DNA of 64,000 nucleotides from Gluconacetobacter aggeris. Its GTDB lineage: Bacteria > Pseudomonadota > Alphaproteobacteria > Acetobacterales > Acetobacteraceae. The stretch is from NCBI RefSeq assembly GCF_014174395.1, contig NZ_JABEQD010000003.1, forward strand, positions 1 to 64,000. Direction: 5' to 3'. Below, piece after piece: positions 1 through 8,163 of the stretch (position 1 is its first letter; every line of letters begins with the position of its first letter). The notes below the pieces were generated by a model. It was not told the origin of the DNA. It did not search any database and saw only the letters and a program-made list of their open reading frames with translations. The position numbers and the translations under genes are program-made.

Positions 1-104
1 TGACCCAGCATGTCCGCCGACATCGCCCGCAGCACCCGCGGAGGCACGTTCACCGGCCCAGGCCCCATCAACAGCCGCTGCGGCGGGTCGATCTGTCCAA
101 ACAC
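1..104 (-). CDS. hpxJ: (S)-ureidoglycine-glyoxylate aminotransferase, N-terminal fragment
   Basis: Only the first 34 codons lie in the window; the gene runs off the left edge. It starts at a GTG at 104, preceded by a GAGGAG ribosome site inside the end of the upstream gene, 2 bases from that gene's stop. The peptide contains MGPGPVNVPPRVL, the N-terminal signature of class V PLP aminotransferases of the alanine-glyoxylate/PucG type. In purine catabolism PucG/HpxJ transfers the amino group of ureidoglycine to glyoxylate, giving oxalurate and glycine. Its place as last visible gene of an hpx-type operon, directly after allantoate amidohydrolase, fits that role. The fold assignment is fairly firm; substrate specificity rests on context. 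A serine- or alanine-glyoxylate aminotransferase is the alternative. Confidence 0.72.
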   Translation of the reverse strand, partial: MFGQIDPPQRLLMGPGPVNVPPRVLRAMSADMLG

Positions 105-106
105 CT

Positions 107-1405
107 CTATTTCTCCTCTTCCGTCAACACCGTCCCGGCATCTGACCATGTGTGTTCGAAACGAGTGACGAACGCCGTCATCGCCTCCAGCGCGGTCTGG
201 ACATCATCCACTTCCACCGCCTCGGCGGGATGGTGACTGACGCCGCCGCGACAGCGCAGGAACAGCATCGCGACGGGCGCCAGACGCGCCATCACCATCG
301 CATCATGCCCCGCCCCGCTGACCAGAATGCGCGGCTCGGCGCCGGTAACATCCTGCACCGCTTCCGCCATCAACCGGCTCAATACGCTGTCGCATGGCGT
401 CGCCGGCAGGTCCTGCTGCAACGTCAGGTCCAACCCCACGGTCCGACGGGCAGCGATATCCGCCAGCGCCACGCGGATTTCGTCCGCCGCGCGGTCACGC
501 ACCGCGCCCACGCCCGCACGGACATCGATGCTGAATGTCACGGCACCAGGCACCACATTCGGCACCCCCGGCCCCACCTCCATCCGCCCGACCGTCGCCA
601 CCAGGTCCTCAGGACCCATACCGCCGATCCGCTCCACCGCCAGCACCATCTCGGCGGCGGCAGCCAGCGCGTCACGGCGCAGGTGCATCGCCATGGTACC
701 GGCATGACCCGCCACACCCGTCACCACGGCACGAAAGCGATACTGGGCCGCGATGGCGCTGACGACGCCCAACGCATGGCCCTCGGCCTCCAGCACCGGC
801 CCCTGTTCGATATGGGCCTCGACATAGGCCAGAACGTCCTCCCGATGCCGGGCGGCATCGACGAAGCGCGCCAGTTCGAGCCCAAACCCATCCAGCGCCT
901 CGGCCAGCCCAACGCCCGCCGCATCGGCCAGCGCCAGATCCTGGTCGCCCAGTACCCCCGCCACGGCGCGACTGGTCAGCATCGAGACCGGGAAGCGCGA
1001 TCCTTCCTCATCCCCGAACCCGATCACCTCGATCGCGAAGGGAAAGCGATGGCCGCGTTCGGCAAACCACGCCACCGTTTCGATCCCCAGCATCACGCCC
1101 AGCATGCCGTCATAGCGCCCGCCATCACGCACGCTGTCGACATGCGATCCGATCAGCAGCGCCGGCGCGTCGGGATGCCGCCCTTCATAGCGGCCGACAA
1201 TATTGCCGGCGGCGTCGACCCGCGCCGTCATCCCCGCTTCGGTCATCCACGCGGCGATCCGGTCCAGCGTCGCCGCATGTCCCGCGCCGAGATAGGGGCG
1301 AAACAGATGATCGTCGGCATCCGAATAGGGGGCGACGCCCAGATCATCGCACCGCGCAACCGCACGCAGGCCCGATGCCGTCTCGCGGGCGGGCATCCTC
1401 ACCAT
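107..1405 (-). CDS. hpxK: Allantoate amidohydrolase (M20 family, HpxK/AllC-like)
   Basis: A 432-residue metal-dependent amidohydrolase of the M20/M28 carbamoylase group, of normal length. Metal-binding and catalytic motifs are present: GSHVDS near residue 88, GGRYDG near 97, GDEEGSRF near 131-138 and EAHIEQGP near 196-203. In the uric acid pathway this enzyme hydrolyses allantoate to ureidoglycine, CO2 and ammonia in the cytoplasm. The ATG at 1405 overlaps the stop of the upstream GGT-like gene by 7 bases, suggesting translational coupling; an ATG at 1396 is also possible. The open frame extends well upstream, but that part is a shadow of the preceding gene. Family members also cleave N-carbamoyl amino acids; allantoate is preferred here because hpxJ and hpxW homologues flank it. 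Confidence 0.83.
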   Translation of the reverse strand: MVRMPARETASGLRAVARCDDLGVAPYSDADDHLFRPYLGAGHAATLDRIAAWMTEAGMTARVDAAGNIVGRYEGRHPDAPALLIGSHVDSVRDGGRYDGMLGVMLGIETVAWFAERGHRFPFAIEVIGFGDEEGSRFPVSMLTSRAVAGVLGDQDLALADAAGVGLAEALDGFGLELARFVDAARHREDVLAYVEAHIEQGPVLEAEGHALGVVSAIAAQYRFRAVVTGVAGHAGTMAMHLRRDALAAAAEMVLAVERIGGMGPEDLVATVGRMEVGPGVPNVVPGAVTFSIDVRAGVGAVRDRAADEIRVALADIAARRTVGLDLTLQQDLPATPCDSVLSRLMAEAVQDVTGAEPRILVSGAGHDAMVMARLAPVAMLFLRCRGGVSHHPAEAVEVDDVQTALEAMTAFVTRFEHTWSDAGTVLTEEEK

Positions 1406-2991
1406 GCCGCCACCATCCCGTCGCTGCGCGGATCGGTTGCCCCCTCGATCAGGCCCGACGGGTGCAGCACCAGCGCGCCCGCGTGCCCCATCGTCGAGGT
1501 AAAGGCCGGCATGGGTTCCAGCACATGTCCCGCCGCCGCCATCCGGGCGATCACGTCGGGCGCGAACCGGTCCTCGTATTTCAGGCTGGTGCTGCTCTCG
1601 CCCCAGGTGCGGCCCAGCAGCCAGCGCGGAGCCGTCACCGCCTGCTGCAACGGCACGCCATAGCGCGCATAGCGCGTGAAGACGGCCGCCTGGGTCTGGG
1701 GCTGCCCCTCGCCACCCATGGTACCATAGACCATGGTGCGCCCGTCGGCGAAGCGCGCGCCAGCCGGGTTGAGCGTATGGAACGGCTTGCGTCCCGGACG
1801 CAGCGCATTCCAGCCGTCCTCGGCCAGCCGGAAGCTGGCGCCGCGATTCTGCCACACGATGCCGCTGCGCGGCAGGACGACGCCCGACCCATATTCGAAA
1901 TAGACACTCTGGATCATGCTGACCGCGATACCGTCAGCATCGACTGCGCCCATCCACACCGTATCGCCAGCCTGCGACGGATGCGGCCAGGGGGCCGCGA
2001 TCTCGGGGTCTATGTCCAGCGCCATGCGATCCAGCGCCAGCGCGTCGTCCAGAACTTCCTGGGCCGCCACCGACATGAAGGCCGGATCGCCCACATGCGT
2101 ATCGCGATAACGGAAAGCCTGTTTCGTCGCTTCAACCAGCCCGTGGAAATAATCGAACCCGTCCACCTCCTCGGCCCGCAGCCGGTCGAACAGCGCCAGG
2201 ATCAGCAGCGATGCAACGCCCTGCGTCGGCGGCGCCATGTTGAACAGCCGCGCCCCCCCGATATCGACATGCAGCGGCGGCCGCGCCTGGGCATGGTGGG
2301 TATTCAGGTCCGCCAAATCCAGCGGGCTGCCCAACTGGCGCAGATCCTCGGCCAGATCCCGCGCCAGCGCCCCGCGATAGAACGAGTCCAGCCCATCCCC
2401 CGCCAGCCGGCGCAGCGTATGCGCCAGGGCCTGATTATGCAGGACATCGCCGGCACGCGGCGCATGGCCGCCCGGCAGGAAAACCTGACGGAAACCGGGG
2501 ACCGCCGCCAGTTCGTCCATCTTGGCTGCCGTCAGCGCGGCACCGCCCTCGGTGATCGGCACCCCCTGTTCGGCATAATAGATCGCATCGCGCAGCAGCC
2601 GATGCAGACCCAGCCCCGGCTGCATCGCCTGGCTCCACTCCAGGGCAAGGTCCCAGCCGGACACGGTACCGGCAACCGTATTGGCCGCCAGCGGTCCGCG
2701 CCAGGGAATCGTGTCGCAGCCGGCGGCGCGATAGAATTCCAGGTCCGCGCGCCGCGCCGCCGCCCCGCACGCCTCGATCGTCTCGGTCCTGCCGTCCGGC
2801 CACATCACCAGCCAGAACGCATCGCCGCCGATACCAGTCATGTGCGGATAGACGACGGCCAGCGCCGCCGCCGTCGCCACGACCGCCTCGATCGCCGTAC
2901 CACCGTCGCGCAGCACGTCCAGCCCGGCCTGACTGGCCAGATGATGGGGGGATGTCACCATCCCGCGCAAGGAACGGGGAGTGTTCAGCAT
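1399..2991 (-). CDS. hpxW: Gamma-glutamyltransferase-like Ntn hydrolase, probable oxamate amidohydrolase
   Basis: A 530-residue protein of the gamma-glutamyltransferase (Ntn-hydrolase) fold. Such proteins self-cleave and use the freed Thr as nucleophile; here the candidate is Thr344 in AGDTVWMGAVDADG. There is no obvious signal peptide, unlike periplasmic GGTs, which fits a cytoplasmic enzyme. Klebsiella HpxW, a GGT homologue in the urate cluster, hydrolyses oxamate to oxalate and ammonia. The hpxX/hpxY homologues upstream and hpxK/hpxJ homologues downstream make that the best role. The start at 2991 overlaps the amidase stop by 7 bases. The fold is certain; the oxamate assignment comes from synteny. 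A cytosolic gamma-glutamyl hydrolase is the alternative. Confidence 0.78.
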   Translation of the reverse strand: MLNTPRSLRGMVTSPHHLASQAGLDVLRDGGTAIEAVVATAAALAVVYPHMTGIGGDAFWLVMWPDGRTETIEACGAAARRADLEFYRAAGCDTIPWRGPLAANTVAGTVSGWDLALEWSQAMQPGLGLHRLLRDAIYYAEQGVPITEGGAALTAAKMDELAAVPGFRQVFLPGGHAPRAGDVLHNQALAHTLRRLAGDGLDSFYRGALARDLAEDLRQLGSPLDLADLNTHHAQARPPLHVDIGGARLFNMAPPTQGVASLLILALFDRLRAEEVDGFDYFHGLVEATKQAFRYRDTHVGDPAFMSVAAQEVLDDALALDRMALDIDPEIAAPWPHPSQAGDTVWMGAVDADGIAVSMIQSVYFEYGSGVVLPRSGIVWQNRGASFRLAEDGWNALRPGRKPFHTLNPAGARFADGRTMVYGTMGGEGQPQTQAAVFTRYARYGVPLQQAVTAPRWLLGRTWGESSTSLKYEDRFAPDVIARMAAAGHVLEPMPAFTSTMGHAGALVLHPSGLIEGATDPRSDGMVAAW

Positions 2992-4364
2992 GGCTTAACG
3001 TCCTTCGATGCGGGCAGCGGCACCCTGCCGACCAGCCCAGCTTGCGCCAGCGCGCCGGCAAGGGCGAACAACGCGGCCTCGCGCCCCGGTGCCGCGATCA
3101 GTTGCAGGCCCAGCGGCAGCCCGCCCGTCCCCAGCAGCGGCGCGCTGAGGATCGGCAACCCCGCCAGGCTGAGCGGCTGCGTATAGAGGCCCAGATTCGC
3201 CCGGGCGGAGACGAGCTGCCCATCCACCACGATCGTCGGCTGGTCGATCAGCGGCGCCTCGCCCACCGTCGCCGGAGCGATCAGCACATCCGCCGAACGG
3301 AACAGAGCATGGACCTGTTCACGGAACCAATTGCGGAAACGATGCGCCTGGACCAGCGTGGCGGATGGCAGCATCGCACCGGCGATCAGCCGGTCACGCG
3401 TCGCGGGATCATAGCGCAGCGCATGCCTGCGCAGGCGGGGCAGATGCAGCGTCCCCCCCTCCGCCGCCGTGATCAGGAACGACGCGGCGCGGGCCCGCGG
3501 GATTTCGGGCAGTTCCAGCGTCTCCAGCCCACCCAGATGCGCGGTCACCGCCTCGATGGCCTGCGCCATCGGCTCCGACAGGTTCGCCCCGAACCAGCCG
3601 CCCAGCCGCACCACCCGCAGGTCAGAGACCGCCGGCAGTTCCGGCATCGGGCTGCCCGCCATGACCTCATACGCCACGCGCAGGCCATCCAGCGTGCCGG
3701 CAAAGGGCCCCACCACGTCCAGGCTGGCGGCAAAGGGATAGGCCCCCTCGCGCGGCACACCGCCAAAAGTGGGTTTCAGCCCCCATATTCCGCACAGCGA
3801 GGCCGGCACGCGGATCGAGCCGTTGGTGTCCGACCCCAGGGTCAGCGGCAACAGCCCCGCCGCCACGGCGGCCGCCGACCCGCCCGACGAGCCACCGGCC
3901 AACCGCGACGGGTCATGCGGATTGCGGGTGATGCCGTAATGGGCGTTGTCGGTGGCGAACCCGTACGCGAATTCGTCCATGTTCAGGCTGGCAACCGGGA
4001 TCGCGCCCGCCGCCCGCAGGCGCGCGACAACCGTGGCATCGTGCGTCGCGGGCGGCGATTCCCGCAACACCACCGACCCCGCCGTCGTGACCTCGCCGGC
4101 TATGTCGAACAGATCCTTCACCCCGAACGGCACGCCGGCCAGCGGCCCCGGATCATCGCCGGCGGCAATGCGGCGGTCGATCCGCTCGGCCTCAGCCACC
4201 GCGCGCGGCCCGAAGATGCGGGTCACGCTGTTGATGGATGTATCCCGCACCTCGATCGCGGCAATCGTGGCGGTCATCACGGAAACGGCGCTTCGCCGCC
4301 CCTGGCGGATGTCGGCGGCAATGGCCAGCGCGTCGGACAGATCGGTCATGGCGGGCGCGGTCAT
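2985..4364 (-). CDS. hpxY: Amidase-signature hydrolase (HpxY/AtzE-like)
   Basis: A 459-residue amidase-signature enzyme. The Ser-cisSer-Lys machinery is visible: GVKDLFD carries the Lys, AGGSSGGSAAA the bridging Ser, and GSDTNGSIR the nucleophile region. In Klebsiella the hpxWXYZ operon pairs this amidase with the small HpxX, and the homologous AtzE works with AtzG as a carboxybiuret hydrolase. Acting on oxalurate or a related carbamoyl acid would connect the HpxJ product to the HpxW substrate, but that is inference. The chosen ATG at 4364 overlaps the hpxX stop as ATGA; an ATG at 4349 is possible. It could be mistaken for GatA, but the HpxX-like partner and operon argue against a role in tRNA amidation. 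Confidence 0.78.
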   Translation of the reverse strand: MTAPAMTDLSDALAIAADIRQGRRSAVSVMTATIAAIEVRDTSINSVTRIFGPRAVAEAERIDRRIAAGDDPGPLAGVPFGVKDLFDIAGEVTTAGSVVLRESPPATHDATVVARLRAAGAIPVASLNMDEFAYGFATDNAHYGITRNPHDPSRLAGGSSGGSAAAVAAGLLPLTLGSDTNGSIRVPASLCGIWGLKPTFGGVPREGAYPFAASLDVVGPFAGTLDGLRVAYEVMAGSPMPELPAVSDLRVVRLGGWFGANLSEPMAQAIEAVTAHLGGLETLELPEIPRARAASFLITAAEGGTLHLPRLRRHALRYDPATRDRLIAGAMLPSATLVQAHRFRNWFREQVHALFRSADVLIAPATVGEAPLIDQPTIVVDGQLVSARANLGLYTQPLSLAGLPILSAPLLGTGGLPLGLQLIAAPGREAALFALAGALAQAGLVGRVPLPASKDVKPC

Positions 4365-4579
4365 GGACGGTATTCGAAGGCCGGTTCGCACATATCCGGC
4401 AGGGCAAAGCCATGGACCAGGTCGGCATAGCGCCGCAGCAGCGACCGGTTGGCCACCACCCCCGGCAGGCACGATCCGTCGACGGTCAGGCCGATATCGC
4501 GGGCCGTCGCGATAATGATCGCCTCATCGGGCACTGCTTCCGGCACGCGCAATGCGCTGCCATCAGGATGTTCGCTCAT
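4361..4579 (-). CDS. hpxX: Small amidase partner protein (HpxX/AtzG-like, DUF4089)
   Basis: A 72-residue protein starting at an ATG with a strong GGAGG 8 bases upstream. Its middle part, beginning IIIATARDIGLTVDG and followed by an Arg/Tyr-rich helix, has the look of the GatC-like DUF4089 family, to which AtzG and HpxX belong. AtzG stabilises and forms the active site entrance of its amidase AtzE. The ATGA overlap with the downstream amidase supports a 1:1 complex with HpxY. An in-frame ATG further upstream, at 4630, has no ribosome site and is not used here. The family call is from overall pattern and context, not from a catalytic motif. Confidence 0.66.
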   Translation of the reverse strand: MSEHPDGSALRVPEAVPDEAIIIATARDIGLTVDGSCLPGVVANRSLLRRYADLVHGFALPDMCEPAFEYRP

Positions 4580-4636
4580 GGGCTTGTCCTCCCTCCCTGG
4601 TCTGCCATGCCGCCACGCCGGCAGAGTCACGAGAGA

Positions 4637-6103
4637 TCATGCATCCGGAGGATCGAGGCTGACCAGTTCCGGCGTGACATAATTCAGCAACTGATCGAGA
4701 TGCCACGCACCATCGGCCACAAACAGGTCGCGCCCCAGCCCTCGCGCCAGCCGCTCCACCCCAAAGCGCATGCCGCTGATCGACGCCCCCGACAGGCCCA
4801 TGCTGGGTGTCGCACTGAAGGTGAAATTATGGATGTTCGCCAGCATCGGCGCCAGCGGATCGGCCGCATCGCGCGGCAGGAACTGGTAGGAGTCGCCCAG
4901 ATAGGGATGCGCCGCCAGCACGCTACTGTCCTCGCCCTCGGGCGGGGTAAAGCGATCGCGCCACAGCGCCACCGATCCGGCAAAGGATGCGGTTTCCGGT
5001 CGCAGCGCCATGTCGACGGCGAAGCCGGTGCCGATGATCACGAAATCGAACCGCATCTCGCCATCCGGAGTCTGAACGACGATTTCATCGCCCTCCATCC
5101 GCGCGCCCGTCCAGCCGCAGCCGGTATGATAGCTGAAGGTCGGGTGGCGGCGGCAGCGCCAGAACGTGTCCTGCGGCGGCGGCTGGTTCAGTTCGTAGAT
5201 ATGGCGCATGAACCGCCAGCGCAGCGTGTCGGACAGCGCGGAGAAATGCGCCAGGAACCCGGCATTCTCCATCCAGCGATATGGATTGACCGAGGGAATG
5301 ACCCGCCGGCGCAGGCAGAGCGCGACCGAGGCCACCCCTTCCTCCAGTGCCGTCGCCGCATTGTCGAAGGCCGAAGCCCCCGCCCCCAGCACGCCGATCC
5401 GCTTGCCGCGCAGCGCGGCGAAATCGATGGGCTCCGACGTATGCGCATAGCGCGCGCGCGGTAGGGCCTGGCGGATGAATTCGGGCACATGCCACCGACC
5501 ACCGCCATCGATGCCGGTGGCCAGCACCAGCTTGCGCGCCAGATGGCGATATTCCCGCCCTTCTGCGTCCCGTAAGGTCAGCCGCAGCAGCCCGTCTTCC
5601 CACTCTACATGTACGAACGACCGGTCATTCTCCACCGGCAGGTCGAGCACGGCACGATACCAGCCCAGATAGGCCTGCCAGTCGCCACGGGGGATCTTGT
5701 CCAGACTCTCCCAGGCACCCGCACCGTATCGGGCCTCGTACCAGGCACGCGGCGTCAGGTTGGGAATCCCCAGATCGGGGCCGGTCACATATTTCGGCGT
5801 CCGCAGCGTGATCATGCGGGCAAACGTCACCCATGGCCCCTCACCGCCGCGTGACGCGCGGTCGAAGATCCGGACGTTGGTAATATTGCCGCGCTTGAGC
5901 GCGAAAGCCGTGGCCAAGCCGCCCTGGCCGGCACCGATAATGGCCACATCCAGCACCGGTTCGCCGTCGCGCGTCAGGCGCGGCGTCCAGTCGTGGCGCG
6001 GATAGTCGATAACGGCCAGATCCCGCCTGACCCGGGCGTCGAGCGCCGCAAGCCGGTCTTCCGGCGTTACGCCCGGTCGATAATGATCGCTATCGACGGC
6101 CAT
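4637..6103 (-). CDS. FAD/NAD(P)-dependent monooxygenase-like flavoprotein, unknown substrate
   Basis: A 488-residue flavoprotein with two dinucleotide-binding motifs: GAGQGG at about 57-62 (FAD) and GAGASA at about 240-245 (NADPH). This is the layout of flavin-containing and Baeyer-Villiger-type monooxygenases (COG2072/Pyr_redox_3). It starts at an ATG with AGGAGG 5-6 bases upstream and is the first gene of the operon, 57 bases ahead of hpxX. Its place suggests oxidation of a purine intermediate. Flavin urate hydroxylases of two unrelated kinds are known (HpxO and HpyO), and no urate oxidase is visible in the window, so urate hydroxylation is a reasonable hypothesis. It does not look like HpxO, an aromatic-hydroxylase-type protein of about 384 residues. 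Function is not established. Confidence 0.7.
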   Translation of the reverse strand: MAVDSDHYRPGVTPEDRLAALDARVRRDLAVIDYPRHDWTPRLTRDGEPVLDVAIIGAGQGGLATAFALKRGNITNVRIFDRASRGGEGPWVTFARMITLRTPKYVTGPDLGIPNLTPRAWYEARYGAGAWESLDKIPRGDWQAYLGWYRAVLDLPVENDRSFVHVEWEDGLLRLTLRDAEGREYRHLARKLVLATGIDGGGRWHVPEFIRQALPRARYAHTSEPIDFAALRGKRIGVLGAGASAFDNAATALEEGVASVALCLRRRVIPSVNPYRWMENAGFLAHFSALSDTLRWRFMRHIYELNQPPPQDTFWRCRRHPTFSYHTGCGWTGARMEGDEIVVQTPDGEMRFDFVIIGTGFAVDMALRPETASFAGSVALWRDRFTPPEGEDSSVLAAHPYLGDSYQFLPRDAADPLAPMLANIHNFTFSATPSMGLSGASISGMRFGVERLARGLGRDLFVADGAWHLDQLLNYVTPELVSLDPPDA

Positions 6104-6333
6104 CTTTGCCTCCTTCGCTGGTCCAACAGGTCCATCCCGGACGGCGTGGGTCCGTGTCCCCCGACACGGACCCGGGTTCCCCAACCCGCACCATCACGAC
6201 ACCGAAACTAACCGAATGAAAGGGTGTTCCGTCCAGTAGAATAAAATGACCAATCCGTTGCCAATCCAACAACGGACCGCGTTCACACACCAAACATAGA
6301 TATCATTATAGTCTATTGTTTTTAAATAAATAT
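6104..6333. promoter_or_regulatory. AT-rich control region of the hpx operon with two inverted repeats
   Basis: The 230 bases between the LysR gene and the flavoprotein gene are much richer in A and T than their surroundings. Two palindromes stand side by side. CCGTTG-N9-CAACGG occupies 6255-6275. ATAGA-N11-TCTAT occupies 6296-6316 and matches the T-N11-A shape typical of LysR-family sites. Both lie 150-215 bases upstream of the flavoprotein start, so they are good candidates for binding by the neighbouring LysR regulator. No promoter hexamers are called. Confidence 0.5.
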
Positions 6334-7305
6334 CTACCTTATCGCCACAGGCTCGCACCGCCGAACATGCCCCTCTTCTTCCTGTTCCCGCAGCGCTTCT
6401 CGCACCTCGACAATCAACCGTTCCAGCGCCGGCGGCAGCCAGCGCGCCTCGCGGACATAGACACCCAGATCCGTCACGGCCCGGGGATCGTCCAGCGGCA
6501 CATGCGCCAGCGCGCCCCGGCTGATATCGAATTCCAGTGCCAGGCGGGACTGAAAGGCCAGGCCCACACCGGCCGCGACCATGCGGTTCGTCAGTTCGAT
6601 CGAACCCGTTTCCAGCACCACGTCCAGCCGGTCGCGCCAGGGATGCAGCATAGGTTCCATGACCTGATGCAGCGACAGCGATTCACTCGGCAGGATCAGG
6701 CGATAGCCCAGACACTCCTCGATCCGCACACTCTGCCGGCCCGCCAGGGGATGATCGGCCGGCATCACCACCCCCACCGGAAAGCGCGCCACCGCGACCC
6801 GACGCAGATCGTCCGGCGCATCCAGCGAGAAGGCAATGCCAAGATCGGTCGTGCCGCCGCTAAGCGCGGCCACGATCCGCGCGGGCGATCCGGTATCCGC
6901 CTGCAGGTCGATCCCCGGCCAGGTCCGCGTCATGCGCGTCAGCAGCCGCGCCATCAGGTCGCCGGCAATCCCCTCGACCGTCATCAGGCTGATGCGCCCG
7001 CCCCGCATGCCGGCCAGCGCCGCGATCTGCTCGTCGGTACGCACGGCATCCTGCATGACGGTGACGATATGCCGGGCCACGATCTCGCCCACGGCGGTCA
7101 GCACCATGCCGCCGGGCAGGCGATCGAACAGCGGAGCGCCGATTTCGTCCTCCATCTGGGCAATCTGCCGCGTCAGCGCCGAGGGCGTAACGTTCAGTTG
7201 CCGCGCCGCCTCGCGGATCGAGCCATGGTCGCGCACCGCGTTGAAATACAGGATACAGCGCGCATGCAGTCTCATCATGTGCTGGCTTCGGACCGGTCCC
7301 CTCAT
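6334..7305 (-). CDS. LysR-family transcriptional regulator
   Basis: A 323-residue LysR regulator: N-terminal winged HTH (residues about 15-70, including GSIREAARQLNVTPSALTRQI), then a periplasmic-binding-like effector domain. The ATG at 7305 is preferred because AGGAAC lies about 8 bases upstream; an ATG at 7323 would overlap the xdhC stop and one at 7278 would give a shorter protein. It follows xdhABC on the same strand and precedes the hpx operon, so it probably controls purine catabolism and may sense a purine intermediate. The effector is not known. Candidate sites lie at 6255-6316. Confidence 0.85.
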   Translation of the reverse strand: MRGPVRSQHMMRLHARCILYFNAVRDHGSIREAARQLNVTPSALTRQIAQMEDEIGAPLFDRLPGGMVLTAVGEIVARHIVTVMQDAVRTDEQIAALAGMRGGRISLMTVEGIAGDLMARLLTRMTRTWPGIDLQADTGSPARIVAALSGGTTDLGIAFSLDAPDDLRRVAVARFPVGVVMPADHPLAGRQSVRIEECLGYRLILPSESLSLHQVMEPMLHPWRDRLDVVLETGSIELTNRMVAAGVGLAFQSRLALEFDISRGALAHVPLDDPRAVTDLGVYVREARWLPPALERLIVEVREALREQEEEGHVRRCEPVAIR

Positions 7306-7315
7306 TTCCTGTTCC

Positions 7316-8149
7316 TCATGCATGCCGCTCCGGCATCGCATCATCGCCGTGCAGCAGGCGTTCGACAATTTCCGCCGCCACCAGCGCCGCGATAATTTCC
7401 GGCCGCTTGTCGCGAATGCCGCGATCCCCGATCGGACAGACCAGGGTCGCGATCCGGTCGGCCCCCAGCCCCACGGCGCGGAACCCGGCCTCAAACCCCC
7501 GCCGCTTCGTCTTCGACCCGATCAGCCCGACATAGCGGAAATCCCCCCGCTCCAATGCGGCGCCCACGATCAGCGCATCCAGCCTGTGGCTGGGGGTCAG
7601 GACCAGAATGCCGGAGCCCGCCGGCGCGGCGGCCAGCACGCCCTCCCAATCTTCGGTCATCCGCACCGCAACCCCTTCGGGCACCGATCCAAATTCCTCG
7701 GCGCGCGGATCGATCCACAGCAGGCGCACCGGCAGGGGCGCCAGCGCCCGGGCCAGCGCACGCCCGACATGCCCGGCCCCGAACAGCAGCAGATGCGGCT
7801 GCCCGGCCCGCGCGCGCTCCGCCTCCCGCACGATCGAATCCAGAAGCACCTCGTCCGCGCGCTCGATTCGCACGCGCACCCGGCCGCCGCAGCACTGGCC
7901 GAGTTCCGGCCCAAGCGGGATTTCCAGTTCCCCGCCCTCTCCGGTGCCGGCCAGCAGCGCCCGCGCCCGCGCCACGCAATCCCATTCCAGCCGCCCGCCA
8001 CCAATCGTGCCGACCAGCGCGTCCGGCGCCACCAGCATGAAAGACCCTGCCTCGCGCGGGGTGGACCCCATGGCGGCCCGAATGCTGACACGGACAACAG
8101 GCCAGCCGGCCCGCCGCCATTCCGCCAGCACGGAGACGATGTCGTCCAT
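7316..8149 (-). CDS. xdhC: Xanthine dehydrogenase accessory protein XdhC
   Basis: A 277-residue XdhC, normal length. It carries the family CCGG motif (GQCCGGRV) and a Rossmann-like segment LLFGAGHVGRALA near the middle. XdhC binds the molybdenum cofactor, promotes its sulfuration and inserts it into XdhB. The ATG at 8149 sits 14 bases after the xdhB stop; the long open frame upstream is a shadow of xdhB. It ends 10 bases ahead of the chosen LysR start, so the four genes may share a transcript. Confidence 0.9.
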   Translation of the reverse strand: MDDIVSVLAEWRRAGWPVVRVSIRAAMGSTPREAGSFMLVAPDALVGTIGGGRLEWDCVARARALLAGTGEGGELEIPLGPELGQCCGGRVRVRIERADEVLLDSIVREAERARAGQPHLLLFGAGHVGRALARALAPLPVRLLWIDPRAEEFGSVPEGVAVRMTEDWEGVLAAAPAGSGILVLTPSHRLDALIVGAALERGDFRYVGLIGSKTKRRGFEAGFRAVGLGADRIATLVCPIGDRGIRDKRPEIIAALVAAEIVERLLHGDDAMPERHA

Positions 8150-8163
8150 GGTCTGGGCGACCG

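Noticed and set aside
152-1663. Long plus-strand open frame (503 codons) opposite hpxK/hpxW
   Set aside because: Rich in Arg, His and Pro, no domain; an antisense shadow of a GC-rich gene. The same applies to many long frames opposite ggt-like, xdh, ppk and mprF-like genes.
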